Positions 35,606-45,081 of a stretch of DNA of 64,000 bases are shown in pieces (the first letter of the stretch is position 1; every line of letters starts with the position of its first letter). This DNA comes from Acidocella aminolytica 101 = DSM 11237. Lineage in GTDB: Bacteria > Pseudomonadota > Alphaproteobacteria > Acetobacterales > Acetobacteraceae. The notes beneath the pieces were generated by a model. The model was not told where the DNA came from. It ran no database searches and saw only the letters and a list, made by a program, of their open reading frames with translations. The position numbers and the translations under genes are program-made. The stretch lies in contig NZ_FQVJ01000008.1 of the NCBI RefSeq assembly GCF_900129125.1, positions 56,065-120,064 on the forward strand, read 5' to 3'.

Positions 35606-38188
35606 GTGCCGATCATTATTGCCATTGTCAGCGCGGCGCGACGGCAGGCCGTTGTGTGCGTGTTGCTGTTTCTGGCGGCGGCGGCGGCGGGGCTGACCTA
35701 TACCGCGCGGCATCTGACCATCGATACCGATACGGACCATCTGTTTTCCAGCTCCTTGCCGTGGCGGCAGGCGCAGATTGAGCAGGATAAGAATTTTCCG
35801 CAATTCAACGACCTGATCGTGGCAGTGGTGCGGGGCGCCACGCCCGAGGAAGCCAAACAGACTGCCCGGCAACTCAACGCGGCTCTGAATGCGGATAAAA
35901 CATATTTCAAGGACTCGCGTTATCCGGCGGGGAGCAGCTTCTACCAGGATGAGGGGCTGATGCTGCTGCCGGTGAACAGACTGGCGGGAATGCTCGGCCA
36001 GATTGTCGCGGCGCAGCCATTTCTGGGGCAATTGGCGGCGGACCCGTCCGCGCGCGGGTTGTTTGCCGGGCTATCTTTAATCGCCCAGGGCGTGCAGGCG
36101 GGCAGCGATATCTCGCCCTATAACGGCGCGCTGGCCGGGGTGCGGAAAAATCTGGACGCGGCAGCGGCGGGGCATCCTGTGCCGCTCTCCTGGCAAAGCT
36201 TGATCATGGGCGGCGTGACTGGGCAGGGCGGCGCGGAGTTCGTGCTCGCGCACCCCAAGCTGGACCAGGGCACGTTGCAGCCCGGAGGGGTGGCCACGGC
36301 GGCGCTAATGCGAATTGCCAAGGGATTGCCGGATGTAAAAGCCGGGCGGGTCACGGTGGATTATACGGGCCAGATTCCGCTGTCTGACGAGCAATTCGCC
36401 TCGCTGACGCATGGGCTGGTGCTGGGAGGTATTATCAGCGTGGCGCTGATTGCGCTCTGGCTGTATCTGGCGCTGCGCTCCGTGCGGCTAATTTTGCCAA
36501 TTTTGCTGACGCTGATCATGGGGCTTGCGCTCACCATGACCTATGCAGCGGTGTTCGTGCGGGTCATCAATCTGATCTCCGTGGCCTTTGCGATCTTGTT
36601 CATCGGGCTCGCGGTGGATTTCGCGATTCAGTATAGCGTGCGGCTGCGCGCGGTGCGGCACATGGTGCCGGGGCTGGGCGCGGCTTTGAGTGAAACCGCG
36701 CGGCAGGCGGGCGGACAGATTGCGCTGGCGGCCACAGCCACGGCCTGCGGGTTTTTCGCGTTTTCGCCCACCGCTTTTGTGGGGGTGGCGGAGTTGGGTG
36801 AGATTGCCGGGGCGGGTATGTTCATCGCCTTTTTCTGCACCATCAGCTTTTTGCCCGCCTTGCTCAGAATTTTCGCGCCAAAGCCCGAAACCGTGCCCGT
36901 GGGGCTGCCCGGCGGCGCGGTGGTGGATGATTATCTGCACCGCCACCGGCGCGGCGTGCTGGCGCTGTTCAGCGTGCTGGCGCTGGCGGGCGCGGTGGCC
37001 GCGGTGACGCTGAATTTCGACGCCAACCCGCTCGACACCAAAGACCCGAACACCGAGAGTATGCGCACGCTGCACACGCTGCTCGCGGACCCGCAGACCA
37101 ACCCGTTTTATGCCGACGCGCTGGCGCCGGATATTAGCGCGGCGCGGGCGCTGGCGGACAGACTGGGTAAGCTGCCGGAGGTGGCGCAAGCGGTTTCCGG
37201 CGCAACCTTTGTGCCGCAGCAGCAGGCCCAGAAGCTGGCGATGCTGGCCCAGGCCAGGACCATTTTGGCGCCTACTTTGCAGGATGCCGCCAACCCGCCG
37301 CAAACGCCGGTCACGGCGCAGCAGATACGCCAGGCGATGGCGCAGACCATCACCGCCATTGACGGAGTGGCAGCCAAGCTGCCCAAGGATAACGAGTTGT
37401 TGTGGATCGGCGCCGCTCTGAAGACTCTGCAAGGCAAGAGTGACGCGCAAATTCTGGCGATGAACGCAGCTTTGACCCGGTTTCTGCCGGACGCCTTGCA
37501 AGGGCTGACGGCCAGCCTGAATGCGAAGCCGATTACCGAGGCGAGTTTACCGCAGGAGATCAAGGCGGACTGGTTCCTGCCCGATGGCAGAGTGAGGGTG
37601 GAAGCTTTCCCCACCGCGGCGGGGCAGAGCACCAAGGGGCTGCATAAATTCGCGGCGGCGGTGCTGAAGGTCGCGCCCAATGCGGGCGGCCCGGCTATTT
37701 CCACCATTGCCACGGCGGGCACGATTCTGGGCGCGTTCAAAGAGGCGGCCATTCTGGCCTTTGTGGCAATCACGCTGATTTTGCTGCTGGTGTTCCGCAA
37801 TTTGCGGGACAGCTTGGTGGTGCTGGCCACGCTGGCACTCTCCGCGCTGCTGACCGCCTTGTTCGCGAAGCTGGCGGGCATGTCCATCAACTACGCCAAT
37901 ATTATCGCGCTGCCGCTGCTGCTGGGAGTTGGGGTTTCGTTCAACGTGTATTTCGTGATGAATTTCCGGGCGGGGATGCGCAACTTCCTGGCGTCGGCCA
38001 CGGCGCGGGCGGTGCTGTTCTCAGCGCTCACCACGGGCACGGCGTTTGGTTCGCTGGCGTTCTCGGCGGACCGGGGCACGGCGAGCATGGGGGATCTGCT
38101 GTTCCTCAGCCTCGCGGCAGTGTTGATTTCCACTTTCGTGTTTCTGCCGGCTTTGCTGCATACGCTGGGTGATGCTGGAAAAGCGTAG
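35606..38188 (+). CDS. hpnN: Hopanoid-associated RND transporter HpnN
   Basis: This 860-residue MMPL/RND protein has twelve predicted membrane segments in two halves, each preceded by a large periplasmic loop (about 35-265 and 465-700). HpnN moves hopanoids to the outer membrane. Supporting signatures are the FQTD-like TIDTDTDHLFSSSLPWRQAQ at the start of loop 1, the GLAVDFAIQYSVRLR segment in half 1 and LGVGVSFNVYFVMNFR in half 2. It starts at GTG behind CAGGGGG. No hpn biosynthesis genes are nearby. Confidence 0.88.
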   Translation: MPIIIAIVSAARRQAVVCVLLFLAAAAAGLTYTARHLTIDTDTDHLFSSSLPWRQAQIEQDKNFPQFNDLIVAVVRGATPEEAKQTARQLNAALNADKTYFKDSRYPAGSSFYQDEGLMLLPVNRLAGMLGQIVAAQPFLGQLAADPSARGLFAGLSLIAQGVQAGSDISPYNGALAGVRKNLDAAAAGHPVPLSWQSLIMGGVTGQGGAEFVLAHPKLDQGTLQPGGVATAALMRIAKGLPDVKAGRVTVDYTGQIPLSDEQFASLTHGLVLGGIISVALIALWLYLALRSVRLILPILLTLIMGLALTMTYAAVFVRVINLISVAFAILFIGLAVDFAIQYSVRLRAVRHMVPGLGAALSETARQAGGQIALAATATACGFFAFSPTAFVGVAELGEIAGAGMFIAFFCTISFLPALLRIFAPKPETVPVGLPGGAVVDDYLHRHRRGVLALFSVLALAGAVAAVTLNFDANPLDTKDPNTESMRTLHTLLADPQTNPFYADALAPDISAARALADRLGKLPEVAQAVSGATFVPQQQAQKLAMLAQARTILAPTLQDAANPPQTPVTAQQIRQAMAQTITAIDGVAAKLPKDNELLWIGAALKTLQGKSDAQILAMNAALTRFLPDALQGLTASLNAKPITEASLPQEIKADWFLPDGRVRVEAFPTAAGQSTKGLHKFAAAVLKVAPNAGGPAISTIATAGTILGAFKEAAILAFVAITLILLLVFRNLRDSLVVLATLALSALLTALFAKLAGMSINYANIIALPLLLGVGVSFNVYFVMNFRAGMRNFLASATARAVLFSALTTGTAFGSLAFSADRGTASMGDLLFLSLAAVLISTFVFLPALLHTLGDAGKA

Positions 38189-38384
38189 CTTCTCGCTCTC
38201 AGGGCACCGGACCAGTGTGGCGTTGGAGCCGGAATTCTGGGCGGTGCTGGGGGAGATCGCGCAGCGTGAGGGCGAGACGCTCTCAGCGCTGGTGACGAGG
38301 GTGGACGCGCAGCGCGTACCCAGCCGCCCGTTAGCCTCCGCCCTGCGGGTGTTTGCCCTGACGGACACAAGGCCCCTGGCGTAA
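38172..38384 (+). CDS. Small ribbon-helix-helix protein
   Basis: This 70-residue protein resembles the RHH_4 family: LEKRSFSLSGHRTSVALEPEFWAVLGEIAQREGETLSALV matches the strand-helix-helix pattern with the conserved HRTSVALE. Relatives are small putative DNA-binding proteins without a known target. The start overlaps the end of hpnN by 17 bases, so it is translationally coupled to it. Confidence 0.8.
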   Translation: MLEKRSFSLSGHRTSVALEPEFWAVLGEIAQREGETLSALVTRVDAQRVPSRPLASALRVFALTDTRPLA

Positions 38385-38402
38385 AATTTCAAAAATCCGG
38401 GA

Positions 38403-38435
38403 AGCGCCGCCCTTTTTTAGCAAAAAGGCGGCGCT
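38403..38435. terminator. Bidirectional terminator between RHH gene and pheT
   Basis: The stem AGCGCCGCC / GGCGGCGCT encloses complementary T and A runs, lying between the convergent stops at 38384 and 38445. Confidence 0.85.
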
Positions 38436-38444
38436 GTTGGCGCG

Positions 38445-40901
38445 TTACCGGCGCAGGGTGGCGCCGGTTTTCTTGCCGACATCCGCGACGATCTTGGCGC
38501 ACACGGCTTCGATCTCCGCATCCGTCAGGCTCTTGGCCGTGGGTTGCAGCGTGACGGCAATGGCCAGCGAAACCTTGCCCTCCGGCACGCCCTTGCCCTG
38601 GTAACGGTCGAACAGCACCGCGCTGGTGATGAGGTTACGCTCGGCCCCCTTGGCGGCGCGCAGAACAGCCTCAGCGCCGACATTGTCATCCACCAGGAAG
38701 GCGAAGTCTCGCCGCAGTGGCTGGAAGGGCGGCACCACCGGGGCGGATTTCTTGCGGCGCTTGGGTTCGGGGATGGCATCCAGGAAGATCTCAAACGCCA
38801 CGCTGCCCACGGGCAGGTCCAGCTTGGCTGCCACGGCGGGGTGCAGCGCGCCAAATCGTGCCAGCATGGTTTTGGGGCCTTGCATCAGCGCGCCGCTCTG
38901 GCCAGGGTGGTAGTAAGAAGGGCCACCCGCGGTGGTGGTGAGCGCGTCCATCGGCAAGTCGAGTGAGGCGAGCACGGCAAGCGCATCCGCCTTGGCGTCC
39001 ATCGCGTCAAAGGCGCGGGCGGGGGTGAGGGCGGAAAGCCCGGTGCCGCCCACGCGCAAGCCAGCGGCCACCAGCGCCTGGGAAAGGTCCGCTGCATAGG
39101 CCGGGCCCGTTTCAAACAGGCCGAAATCCGAGAACCCACGGGCGAGATTCCGCGCGGCGGCCTGGGCCAGTGTCGCCAGCGGGGTGGCGCGCATCTGGTT
39201 GACGTCGGCGGAGATGGGGTTGGCGAGGCGAAGGCTCTCCGGCGAGTCACCAAACAGGGCGCTAGTGGCGTCGTCCGTAAAGGAGAAGGTGACGCATTCC
39301 AGTAGCCCGCGCGCGGCCAGAACCCGACGCGCCAGCGCGGTGCGGGCCTGTTTGGGCGTGAGAATGGGGGCAGGCACCAGAGACGCCACCGGCAAGGAGA
39401 CCGGGGTGATGGCGTCCAGCCCCTTCAGGCGCAGCACTTCCTCGATGAGGTCGGCTTCGGGCTCGATCTCGGCGGCGCCTTCAGCTGCGGCGGCCGCACC
39501 AGGCAGGTCCGGCGCCTGGTCGAGCGATTGCGGCTGGGCAACATCATTACGCCAACTGGGCACGGCGACGACGACGCTGTCCGCATCCTCAGTTACGACG
39601 GTGAAGCCGAGACGTTCGAGGGACTCGACGGCCTCGGGCGCCGAAATGTCAGATCCGCCGAAGCTTTGCAGGCGGTCAAAACGCAGCTTAGCCTGGCGGC
39701 TCCATTCGGGGCGGTTTCCAGCCTCGGAGATCTCGCTGGCTTCACCACCGCAAAGTTCCAGCACCAGGGCGGTGGCGGCGTCCAGGGCTTCGGGGAGTAG
39801 CTGGCTGTCGATCCCGCGTTCGAAGCGGGCGCGGGCGTCGGAGAAGATGCCCGTGCGCTGGCCGGTTTTGGCGATTCGCACACGGTCGAACAAGGCGCAC
39901 TCAATGAACACGTCGGTGGTGGCTTCATCACAGCCGGTACCTTCACCGCCGGTGATGCCGGCGAGGGACTGCGCCCCCGCGCCATCGGCGATTACGCAAT
40001 CCTCCGACCCGGCCTGCACCTCTTTGCCCGCGAGGCCGGGGAAGCTGTCCCCCGCGTGCCCAGGGCGCAGCGTGAGGGTGGGGCCGGTGAGCTTGTTCAC
40101 GTCGAACACATGCAGCGGGCGGCCGAGATCGTAGGTGAAGAAATTGGTGATATCGACGAGCGTATTGATGGGACGCAGGCCGATGCTCTCCAGCCGCTTC
40201 ACCAGCCATTCCGGGCTGGGGCCGTTTTTCACGCCGCGAATCGTGCGGCCCACCACCCAGGGGCAAGCCTCCTGATAGTCATTCACCCACTGAATCGCGG
40301 ATGCGCCCTTGCCCGCGATGGGGGCGGGGGCAAAGGGCTTCAAATTGCCAAGCCCTGCCGCCGCGAGGTCACGGGCAATGCCGCGCACGGCCAGCGCATC
40401 GCCCCGGTTGGGGGTGATGGAGATTTCGATGACTGGTTCATCCAGCCCGGCCCAGACCGCGTAATTATCGCCGATGGGCGCGTCGTCGGGCAGTTCGATG
40501 ATGCCGTCATGGTCCTCGCCCAGCCCCAGCTCGCGGGCGCTGGTGAGCATACCTTCGGATTTCACGCCGCGAATCTCGCCCACCTTCAGCACCATGCCGT
40601 TGGTGGGAATAACCGCCCCCGCCGGGGCGAGCACAACCTTCAGGCCTGCGCGCGCGTTGGGGGCGCCGCAGACCACGGAAAGCTCTGCCCCGCCCGCCGT
40701 GACGCGGCAGGCGCGCAGACGGTCCGCGTTGGGGTGGGGCTTGGCCTCGATAATCTGGGCGATGGTGAAGGGCTTGAGCGCCTCCGCCTTGTTCTCAACA
40801 CCTTCGACCTCAAGGCCGATCTTGTTGAGGGTGGCGAGGATGTCCTCCAGCGAGGCGTCGGTGTCCAGCCAGGTCTTTAGCCAGGAAAGGGAGAATTTCA
40901 T
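38445..40901 (-). CDS. pheT: Phenylalanyl-tRNA synthetase beta subunit
   Basis: This 818-residue subunit forms the alpha2-beta2 enzyme that charges tRNA(Phe). In order it has a tRNA-binding OB domain (about 40-150), B3/B4 editing domain (about 205-375), B5 (about 400-485), the catalytic-like core and the C-terminal FDX-anticodon-binding domain (about 720-818, PPFQPLRRDFAFLVD). An alanine/glutamate-rich insert (about 470-495) is slightly unusual. It lies three bases after pheS. Confidence 0.97.
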   Translation of the reverse strand: MKFSLSWLKTWLDTDASLEDILATLNKIGLEVEGVENKAEALKPFTIAQIIEAKPHPNADRLRACRVTAGGAELSVVCGAPNARAGLKVVLAPAGAVIPTNGMVLKVGEIRGVKSEGMLTSARELGLGEDHDGIIELPDDAPIGDNYAVWAGLDEPVIEISITPNRGDALAVRGIARDLAAAGLGNLKPFAPAPIAGKGASAIQWVNDYQEACPWVVGRTIRGVKNGPSPEWLVKRLESIGLRPINTLVDITNFFTYDLGRPLHVFDVNKLTGPTLTLRPGHAGDSFPGLAGKEVQAGSEDCVIADGAGAQSLAGITGGEGTGCDEATTDVFIECALFDRVRIAKTGQRTGIFSDARARFERGIDSQLLPEALDAATALVLELCGGEASEISEAGNRPEWSRQAKLRFDRLQSFGGSDISAPEAVESLERLGFTVVTEDADSVVVAVPSWRNDVAQPQSLDQAPDLPGAAAAAEGAAEIEPEADLIEEVLRLKGLDAITPVSLPVASLVPAPILTPKQARTALARRVLAARGLLECVTFSFTDDATSALFGDSPESLRLANPISADVNQMRATPLATLAQAAARNLARGFSDFGLFETGPAYAADLSQALVAAGLRVGGTGLSALTPARAFDAMDAKADALAVLASLDLPMDALTTTAGGPSYYHPGQSGALMQGPKTMLARFGALHPAVAAKLDLPVGSVAFEIFLDAIPEPKRRKKSAPVVPPFQPLRRDFAFLVDDNVGAEAVLRAAKGAERNLITSAVLFDRYQGKGVPEGKVSLAIAVTLQPTAKSLTDAEIEAVCAKIVADVGKKTGATLRR

Positions 40902-40904
40902 CGC

Positions 40905-41999
40905 TTAAATTCCTTCGTGCAGGCTGGCGGGGGTAAGGGGCGAGACCCCGTAATGGCGCAGCCAGCGCACGTCGCTTTCAAAAAACAGCCGCAGATCGGC
41001 GATGCCGTGCTTGAGCATGGTGATACGCTCCAGCCCCACCCCGAAGGCGAAGCCCTGGAAGCGGCGCGGGTCGATGCCGCAATTTGCCAGCACGTTGGGG
41101 TGCACCATGCCGGACCCGCCAATCTCCAGCCAGTCGCTCCCGCCGCCCAACTCGCCGGTTTTGCGGTTCCAGCCGATATCCACCTCCATCGAGGGTTCGG
41201 TGAACGGGAAGTAGCTGGAGCGCAGACGGACTGGGAGTTCCGGAATGCCGAAATAAGCGCGCAGGAAGTCAATAAGGCATCCTTTGAGATGGCCGAGCGT
41301 GATGCCTTCGCCAATCACCAGCCCCTCGCATTGGTGGAACATGGGGGAGTGGGTGGCGTCGTGGTCCGCGCGGAAGGTGCGGCCGGGCACGATGATGCGG
41401 ATGGGGACGGGTGAGGTGCCGAGGCCGTCGGTCTTGGCCCATTCCAGCATGGTGCGGATCTGCACAGGCGAGGTGTGGGTGCGCAGCACCGGCGGGCGAG
41501 CATTCTCAGCCGCCTGGAGGTAGAACGTGTCCATCATCGCGCGGGCGGGGTGATGGGAGGGGATGTTGAGTGCGGAGAAATTATTCCAGTCGCTCTCAAT
41601 GTCCGGCCCTTCGGCGATGGCAAAGCCCATGGCGGCGAAGATGGCGGCCAACTCCTCATGCGTGCGCGACAGCGGGTGCAGCGCACCGATGGGGTCGGGG
41701 CGCGGGGGCTGGGTGACGTCGATCCGTTCAGCGGCGAGCTTGGCGGCCAGGGCGGCCTCGTCCAGCACCGCGCGGCGGGTGGTCAAGGCTTCGGTGATCT
41801 GCCCTTTGACGCGGTTGATTTCCGCCCCCGCCGCCTTGCGGGCATCCGGGTCCATACCGCCTAGAGACTTTAACAAATTTGTCACGCTGCCGTTTTTACC
41901 GAGCAGGGAAACTCGCAGTTCCTCAAGGGCCGCCGCGTTGGCGGTGGCGATGGCGGGCAGCGCCGCCTCCACCAGGTTCTTCAAATCTTCGCTCTGCAT
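40905..41999 (-). CDS. pheS: Phenylalanyl-tRNA synthetase alpha subunit
   Basis: This 364-residue catalytic subunit has a coiled-coil tRNA-binding N-terminus (about 1-95) and a class II core: motif 2 (FHQCEGLVI with FRADHDATHSPMF) and motif 3 (GVGLERITMLKHGI). It is the first gene of pheST. The usual upstream infC-rpmI-rplT genes are absent here. Confidence 0.97.
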   Translation of the reverse strand: MQSEDLKNLVEAALPAIATANAAALEELRVSLLGKNGSVTNLLKSLGGMDPDARKAAGAEINRVKGQITEALTTRRAVLDEAALAAKLAAERIDVTQPPRPDPIGALHPLSRTHEELAAIFAAMGFAIAEGPDIESDWNNFSALNIPSHHPARAMMDTFYLQAAENARPPVLRTHTSPVQIRTMLEWAKTDGLGTSPVPIRIIVPGRTFRADHDATHSPMFHQCEGLVIGEGITLGHLKGCLIDFLRAYFGIPELPVRLRSSYFPFTEPSMEVDIGWNRKTGELGGGSDWLEIGGSGMVHPNVLANCGIDPRRFQGFAFGVGLERITMLKHGIADLRLFFESDVRWLRHYGVSPLTPASLHEGI

Positions 42000-42307
42000 C
42001 TTGACTCTGCCTCTATCTTCCGGGGCAGGGCAGACCGCGCGCGGACCAAAATGTCAAGCCGTGGGCAGCGCGGCGCGGCGTGCCGCCCGGCATGGCGGCG
42101 CCGGGGGGTGTTACAAATAGTCAACAGGCCGGTAAAAAGTGATTTGAGGGGTGGAAATCCCCGCAAGATGAACAATTTAGCAAAATGTGGTGCTTGACCC
42201 TTCCCTGGCGGGAAGAGTACAGCCACAGGAGGTGGCAGTAATCATAGTGATTATGCAACCAATGGCTATTTTTGCTCACCTTATTCGGACAGGGATCGGT
42301 TCCTACC
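42000..42307. other. Intergenic region between pheS and pal
   Basis: This 308-bp gap separates divergent genes. It contains GC-rich dyads near 42060-42110 and an A+T-richer stretch at 42160-42280 that presumably holds both promoters. A TTGACC at about 42195 could be a -35 element. I see no ORF, RNA or repeat that I can support. Confidence 0.4.
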
Positions 42308-42808
42308 ATGAAAATCAAAGCTCTGGGCGCCCTCGCCGGCCTAGCCCTGCTGGCAGCTTGTTCTACTACCCCCCCCGCCACGACGGCTTCCAACACTGGG
42401 GCCGGCACTGAGGCGACGGGCCCGGCTCCGGGTTCTGAACAAGACCTAGTGGCCAATGTTGGCGACCGCGTGTTCTACGCCTTCAACAAGTCCAACCTCT
42501 CCAGCGAAGCCCAGGCGACGCTGAGCAAGCAGGCAGCTTGGCTTTCCAAGTATCCCTCCGTCAACGTGCTGATCGCTGGTAACGCCGACGAGCGCGGCAC
42601 CGAGACTTACAACCTTGCCCTCGGCCAGCGCCGCGCCAATGCCGCGCGCGACTATCTGGTGGCGCAGGGTGTTGCCGCTTCCCGTATCCAGACCATCTCT
42701 TACGGCAAGGATTGCCCGGTTGCCGCTGGCAACAACGAGACCGCCTGGGCGCAGAATCGTAACGCGATTACCTCGGTTCAGGGTTTCAACCCGCAGAACT
42801 GCAAGTAA
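42308..42808 (+). CDS. pal: Peptidoglycan-associated lipoprotein Pal
   Basis: This 166-residue outer-membrane lipoprotein belongs to the Tol-Pal envelope-constriction system. The lipobox LLAAC places the lipidated Cys at residue 18. The OmpA-like peptidoglycan-binding domain (about 55-160) shows NADERGTETYNLALGQRRANAARDYL, the binding-loop signature. The start is moved from the longer frame to 42308 so that the lipobox sits normally. tolQRAB are not adjacent; cpoB follows. Confidence 0.96.
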   Translation: MKIKALGALAGLALLAACSTTPPATTASNTGAGTEATGPAPGSEQDLVANVGDRVFYAFNKSNLSSEAQATLSKQAAWLSKYPSVNVLIAGNADERGTETYNLALGQRRANAARDYLVAQGVAASRIQTISYGKDCPVAAGNNETAWAQNRNAITSVQGFNPQNCK

Positions 42809-42849
42809 CCGGAATCTCTCCCCGGCCGAAAAGCCGGTGCGCGATGCAG

Positions 42850-42875
42850 ACCGGCGGCCCGTAAAGGCCGCCGGT
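42850..42875 (+). terminator. Hairpin after pal
   Basis: The 10-bp perfect stem ACCGGCGGCC / GGCCGCCGGT with a TTTGTTTT tail. It lies 41 bases after pal and before cpoB, so it may attenuate rather than end the transcript. Confidence 0.8.
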
Positions 42876-42937
42876 TTTGTTTTAGGCCGGTCCCTGCTTA
42901 TATTCGTGTTGTTTCCAAGGCCCAGACTGGAGTCTCA

Positions 42938-43810
42938 ATGCGCTACCGAATTCTGTTATTCGCCGCCATGCTGCTAGCGCCGTTGGGCGCCGCCGCGCAG
43001 CCGCTGATCCAAAGCCAGGAAGGCATTGCCCTGCAAAACGAGATTTTGCAGCTCCAGCAGCAGGTTCAGCAATTACAGGGGCAGGGTGGAAATGGCGGTT
43101 CCTCGCTCGGCACCAGCGCGCCGCCATCTTCATCCACGGGCGGGGCGGGGGCGAATAACCCGCTGATCGCGAATCTGCTGACCCAGGTGCAGCAATTGCA
43201 GGCTCAGGTGCAGTCCCTCAACGGGCAGGTCTCCGAGCTGAAGCACGAGATGGATACGCAGAACGCGCAGACCCAGAAGCAGATTGGGGATTTGCAATTC
43301 CAGATGACCAATGGCGGGACAGGCGGTGCCGCCGCCGCGTCTGCAGGGGCGGGTGCCGCACAGGCGGCCAGCAGCAAGCCGCAGGTCCAACTGCCGTCCC
43401 CACCGCCCGCCGCCACCGCGCCCAAGGACCCGAAAGCCGCGCTGAAGGCGGCTCTGGATGCTTACAATAAGCATGATTACACAACGGCGCGGACGCTGGC
43501 GCAGAGCATTCTGACCACGAACAAACAGGCCCCGGAAGCTTACCGTGCGCAATATCTTGTTGCGCAAAGCTATGCCGCCCAGAAAGACCCGAAAAGCGCG
43601 GCGGTGGCATTCTACAGCACCTACAATATGAATAAGAACGGCACCTATGCCCCCCATGCCTTGCTGGGGCTGGCATCCTCTCTAACGGCCCTGCACCAGA
43701 ACCAGGAGGCGTGTGAGACCATCTCCTCGCTGAACAGCCAGTTCACTAACCCGTCCCCTGGCATGAAACGGGATATCGACGCGGTGGCGACGCGCGCCCA
43801 TTGCCAGTAA
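42938..43810 (+). CDS. cpoB: Cell division coordinator CpoB (YbgF)
   Basis: This 290-residue periplasmic protein links Tol-Pal with peptidoglycan synthesis. A signal peptide (about 1-21) is followed by a glutamine-rich coiled coil (about 30-125), a Pro/Ala linker and a TPR domain (about 165-290: AALKAALDAYNKHDYTTARTLAQSIL, YLVAQSYAAQKDPKSAAVAFYSTY). It sits in its usual place after pal and overlaps tilS by 10 bases. Confidence 0.93.
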   Translation: MRYRILLFAAMLLAPLGAAAQPLIQSQEGIALQNEILQLQQQVQQLQGQGGNGGSSLGTSAPPSSSTGGAGANNPLIANLLTQVQQLQAQVQSLNGQVSELKHEMDTQNAQTQKQIGDLQFQMTNGGTGGAAAASAGAGAAQAASSKPQVQLPSPPPAATAPKDPKAALKAALDAYNKHDYTTARTLAQSILTTNKQAPEAYRAQYLVAQSYAAQKDPKSAAVAFYSTYNMNKNGTYAPHALLGLASSLTALHQNQEACETISSLNSQFTNPSPGMKRDIDAVATRAHCQ

Positions 43811-44955
43811 GGCAGGCGTTTGCGGCGGCGCTGGCGCGGTTATTGCCGCCCGGCCTGCCGCCGCGTATCGCCGTGGCGGTTTCAGGCGGGGCGGATAGCA
43901 CGGCGCTAGCGCTGTTGGCGCGCGACTATTGCACCCGGCATGGCGGCGAAGTTCTGGCGTTAATCGTGGACCATGGGTTGCGGGCCGAATCCGCCGAGGA
44001 AGCCCGGTTGACCGCCGCCCGGCTGGCCGCCAGGCAGATCAAGAGCCATATCTTGACCCTTTCCCTGACAGCAGGGCCAGCCATGCAGGAACGGGCTCGG
44101 CAGGCGCGCCATGCGGTGCTGGGTGAGGCGGCCGAGGCGGCGGGGTTTCTCTATTTAGCTCTGGGGCACCACCAAGCCGACCAGCATGAAACGGTGGCGA
44201 TGCGCGCCCGGCGTGGCCCTGGCGGCGCTGAAGGCATGGCTGGCTGGGCGGCGCGGGACAAGGTGGTGTTGCTGCGGCCATTATTGGCGATCGCCCCCAC
44301 CGCCTTGCGCGATTATCTGCGGGTTGAAGACATGGGCTGGGTAGAAGACCCCTCCAACCAGGCGCGGCGGTTTGAGCGTGTGCGCATCCGTCAGGACCAA
44401 TCCGGGCAGCCGCCCGTGGGAGCGGCTCAGCGTGCCGGGCGGGAACAGGAGGTCGCGGCGTTTCTAGCCCGCCATGCAGAGCTGTACCCGGAAGGTTACG
44501 CGCTGCTGGATGCCCCTTGTGTGCCGCCGTCCGTGCTGGGGGCCTTGCTCAGAACTATTGGCGGGCGCGCCCATGCCCCGCGGCAGGAGGCGCTGGCCCG
44601 GCTGGCCAGGGCGTTGAGCCCGGCCACGTTGGGCGGGGTGCGCATTGCCCCGGCGGGACGGCTCGGCCCGGGCTGGCTGCTGACGCGTGAGCCCGCCGCC
44701 TGTGCTCCACCCGTATTGGCCCACAGCCATGCGTTCTGGGATGGACGGTTTCTCCTCACCGCGCCGCCGCTAGAAGGAACGTTTTTGGGCGCGCTAGGCG
44801 CGGATGCGGCGGCTTTTCATGGCTTTAACGGCCTGCCCAGCCTGATTCTGCGCGGGCTGCCAGCCTTGCGCGATGCGCAGGGCCGGGTGAGCTTTCCTGT
44901 GTCGGTCCGGTTTTTTCCGCCGATGCCCGCGACGCAGAGACCGTTTCAGATCTGA
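43801..44955 (+). CDS. tilS: tRNA(Ile)-lysidine synthase
   Basis: This 384-residue ATP-dependent enzyme converts C34 of tRNA(Ile2) to lysidine so that AUA is read correctly. The PP-loop SGGADST lies at 28-34, and the family motif LGHHQADQHETVAMRARRG is present. The region after about 210 is more divergent, as is common. It starts at TTG within the cpoB end, implying translational coupling. Confidence 0.93.
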   Translation: MPVRQAFAAALARLLPPGLPPRIAVAVSGGADSTALALLARDYCTRHGGEVLALIVDHGLRAESAEEARLTAARLAARQIKSHILTLSLTAGPAMQERARQARHAVLGEAAEAAGFLYLALGHHQADQHETVAMRARRGPGGAEGMAGWAARDKVVLLRPLLAIAPTALRDYLRVEDMGWVEDPSNQARRFERVRIRQDQSGQPPVGAAQRAGREQEVAAFLARHAELYPEGYALLDAPCVPPSVLGALLRTIGGRAHAPRQEALARLARALSPATLGGVRIAPAGRLGPGWLLTREPAACAPPVLAHSHAFWDGRFLLTAPPLEGTFLGALGADAAAFHGFNGLPSLILRGLPALRDAQGRVSFPVSVRFFPPMPATQRPFQI

Positions 44956-45081
44956 CATGAGCGAGGATTTATTTGTGCTCGGCTAGTAATCCGTTGCAAT
45001 ATGCCCAAATGTACTCAAGGGAAGCCTCTGTGCCTCATGGCAGGGCGGGGGAACCGTTTGAAAGAATTGGAAAAAGTCTAG

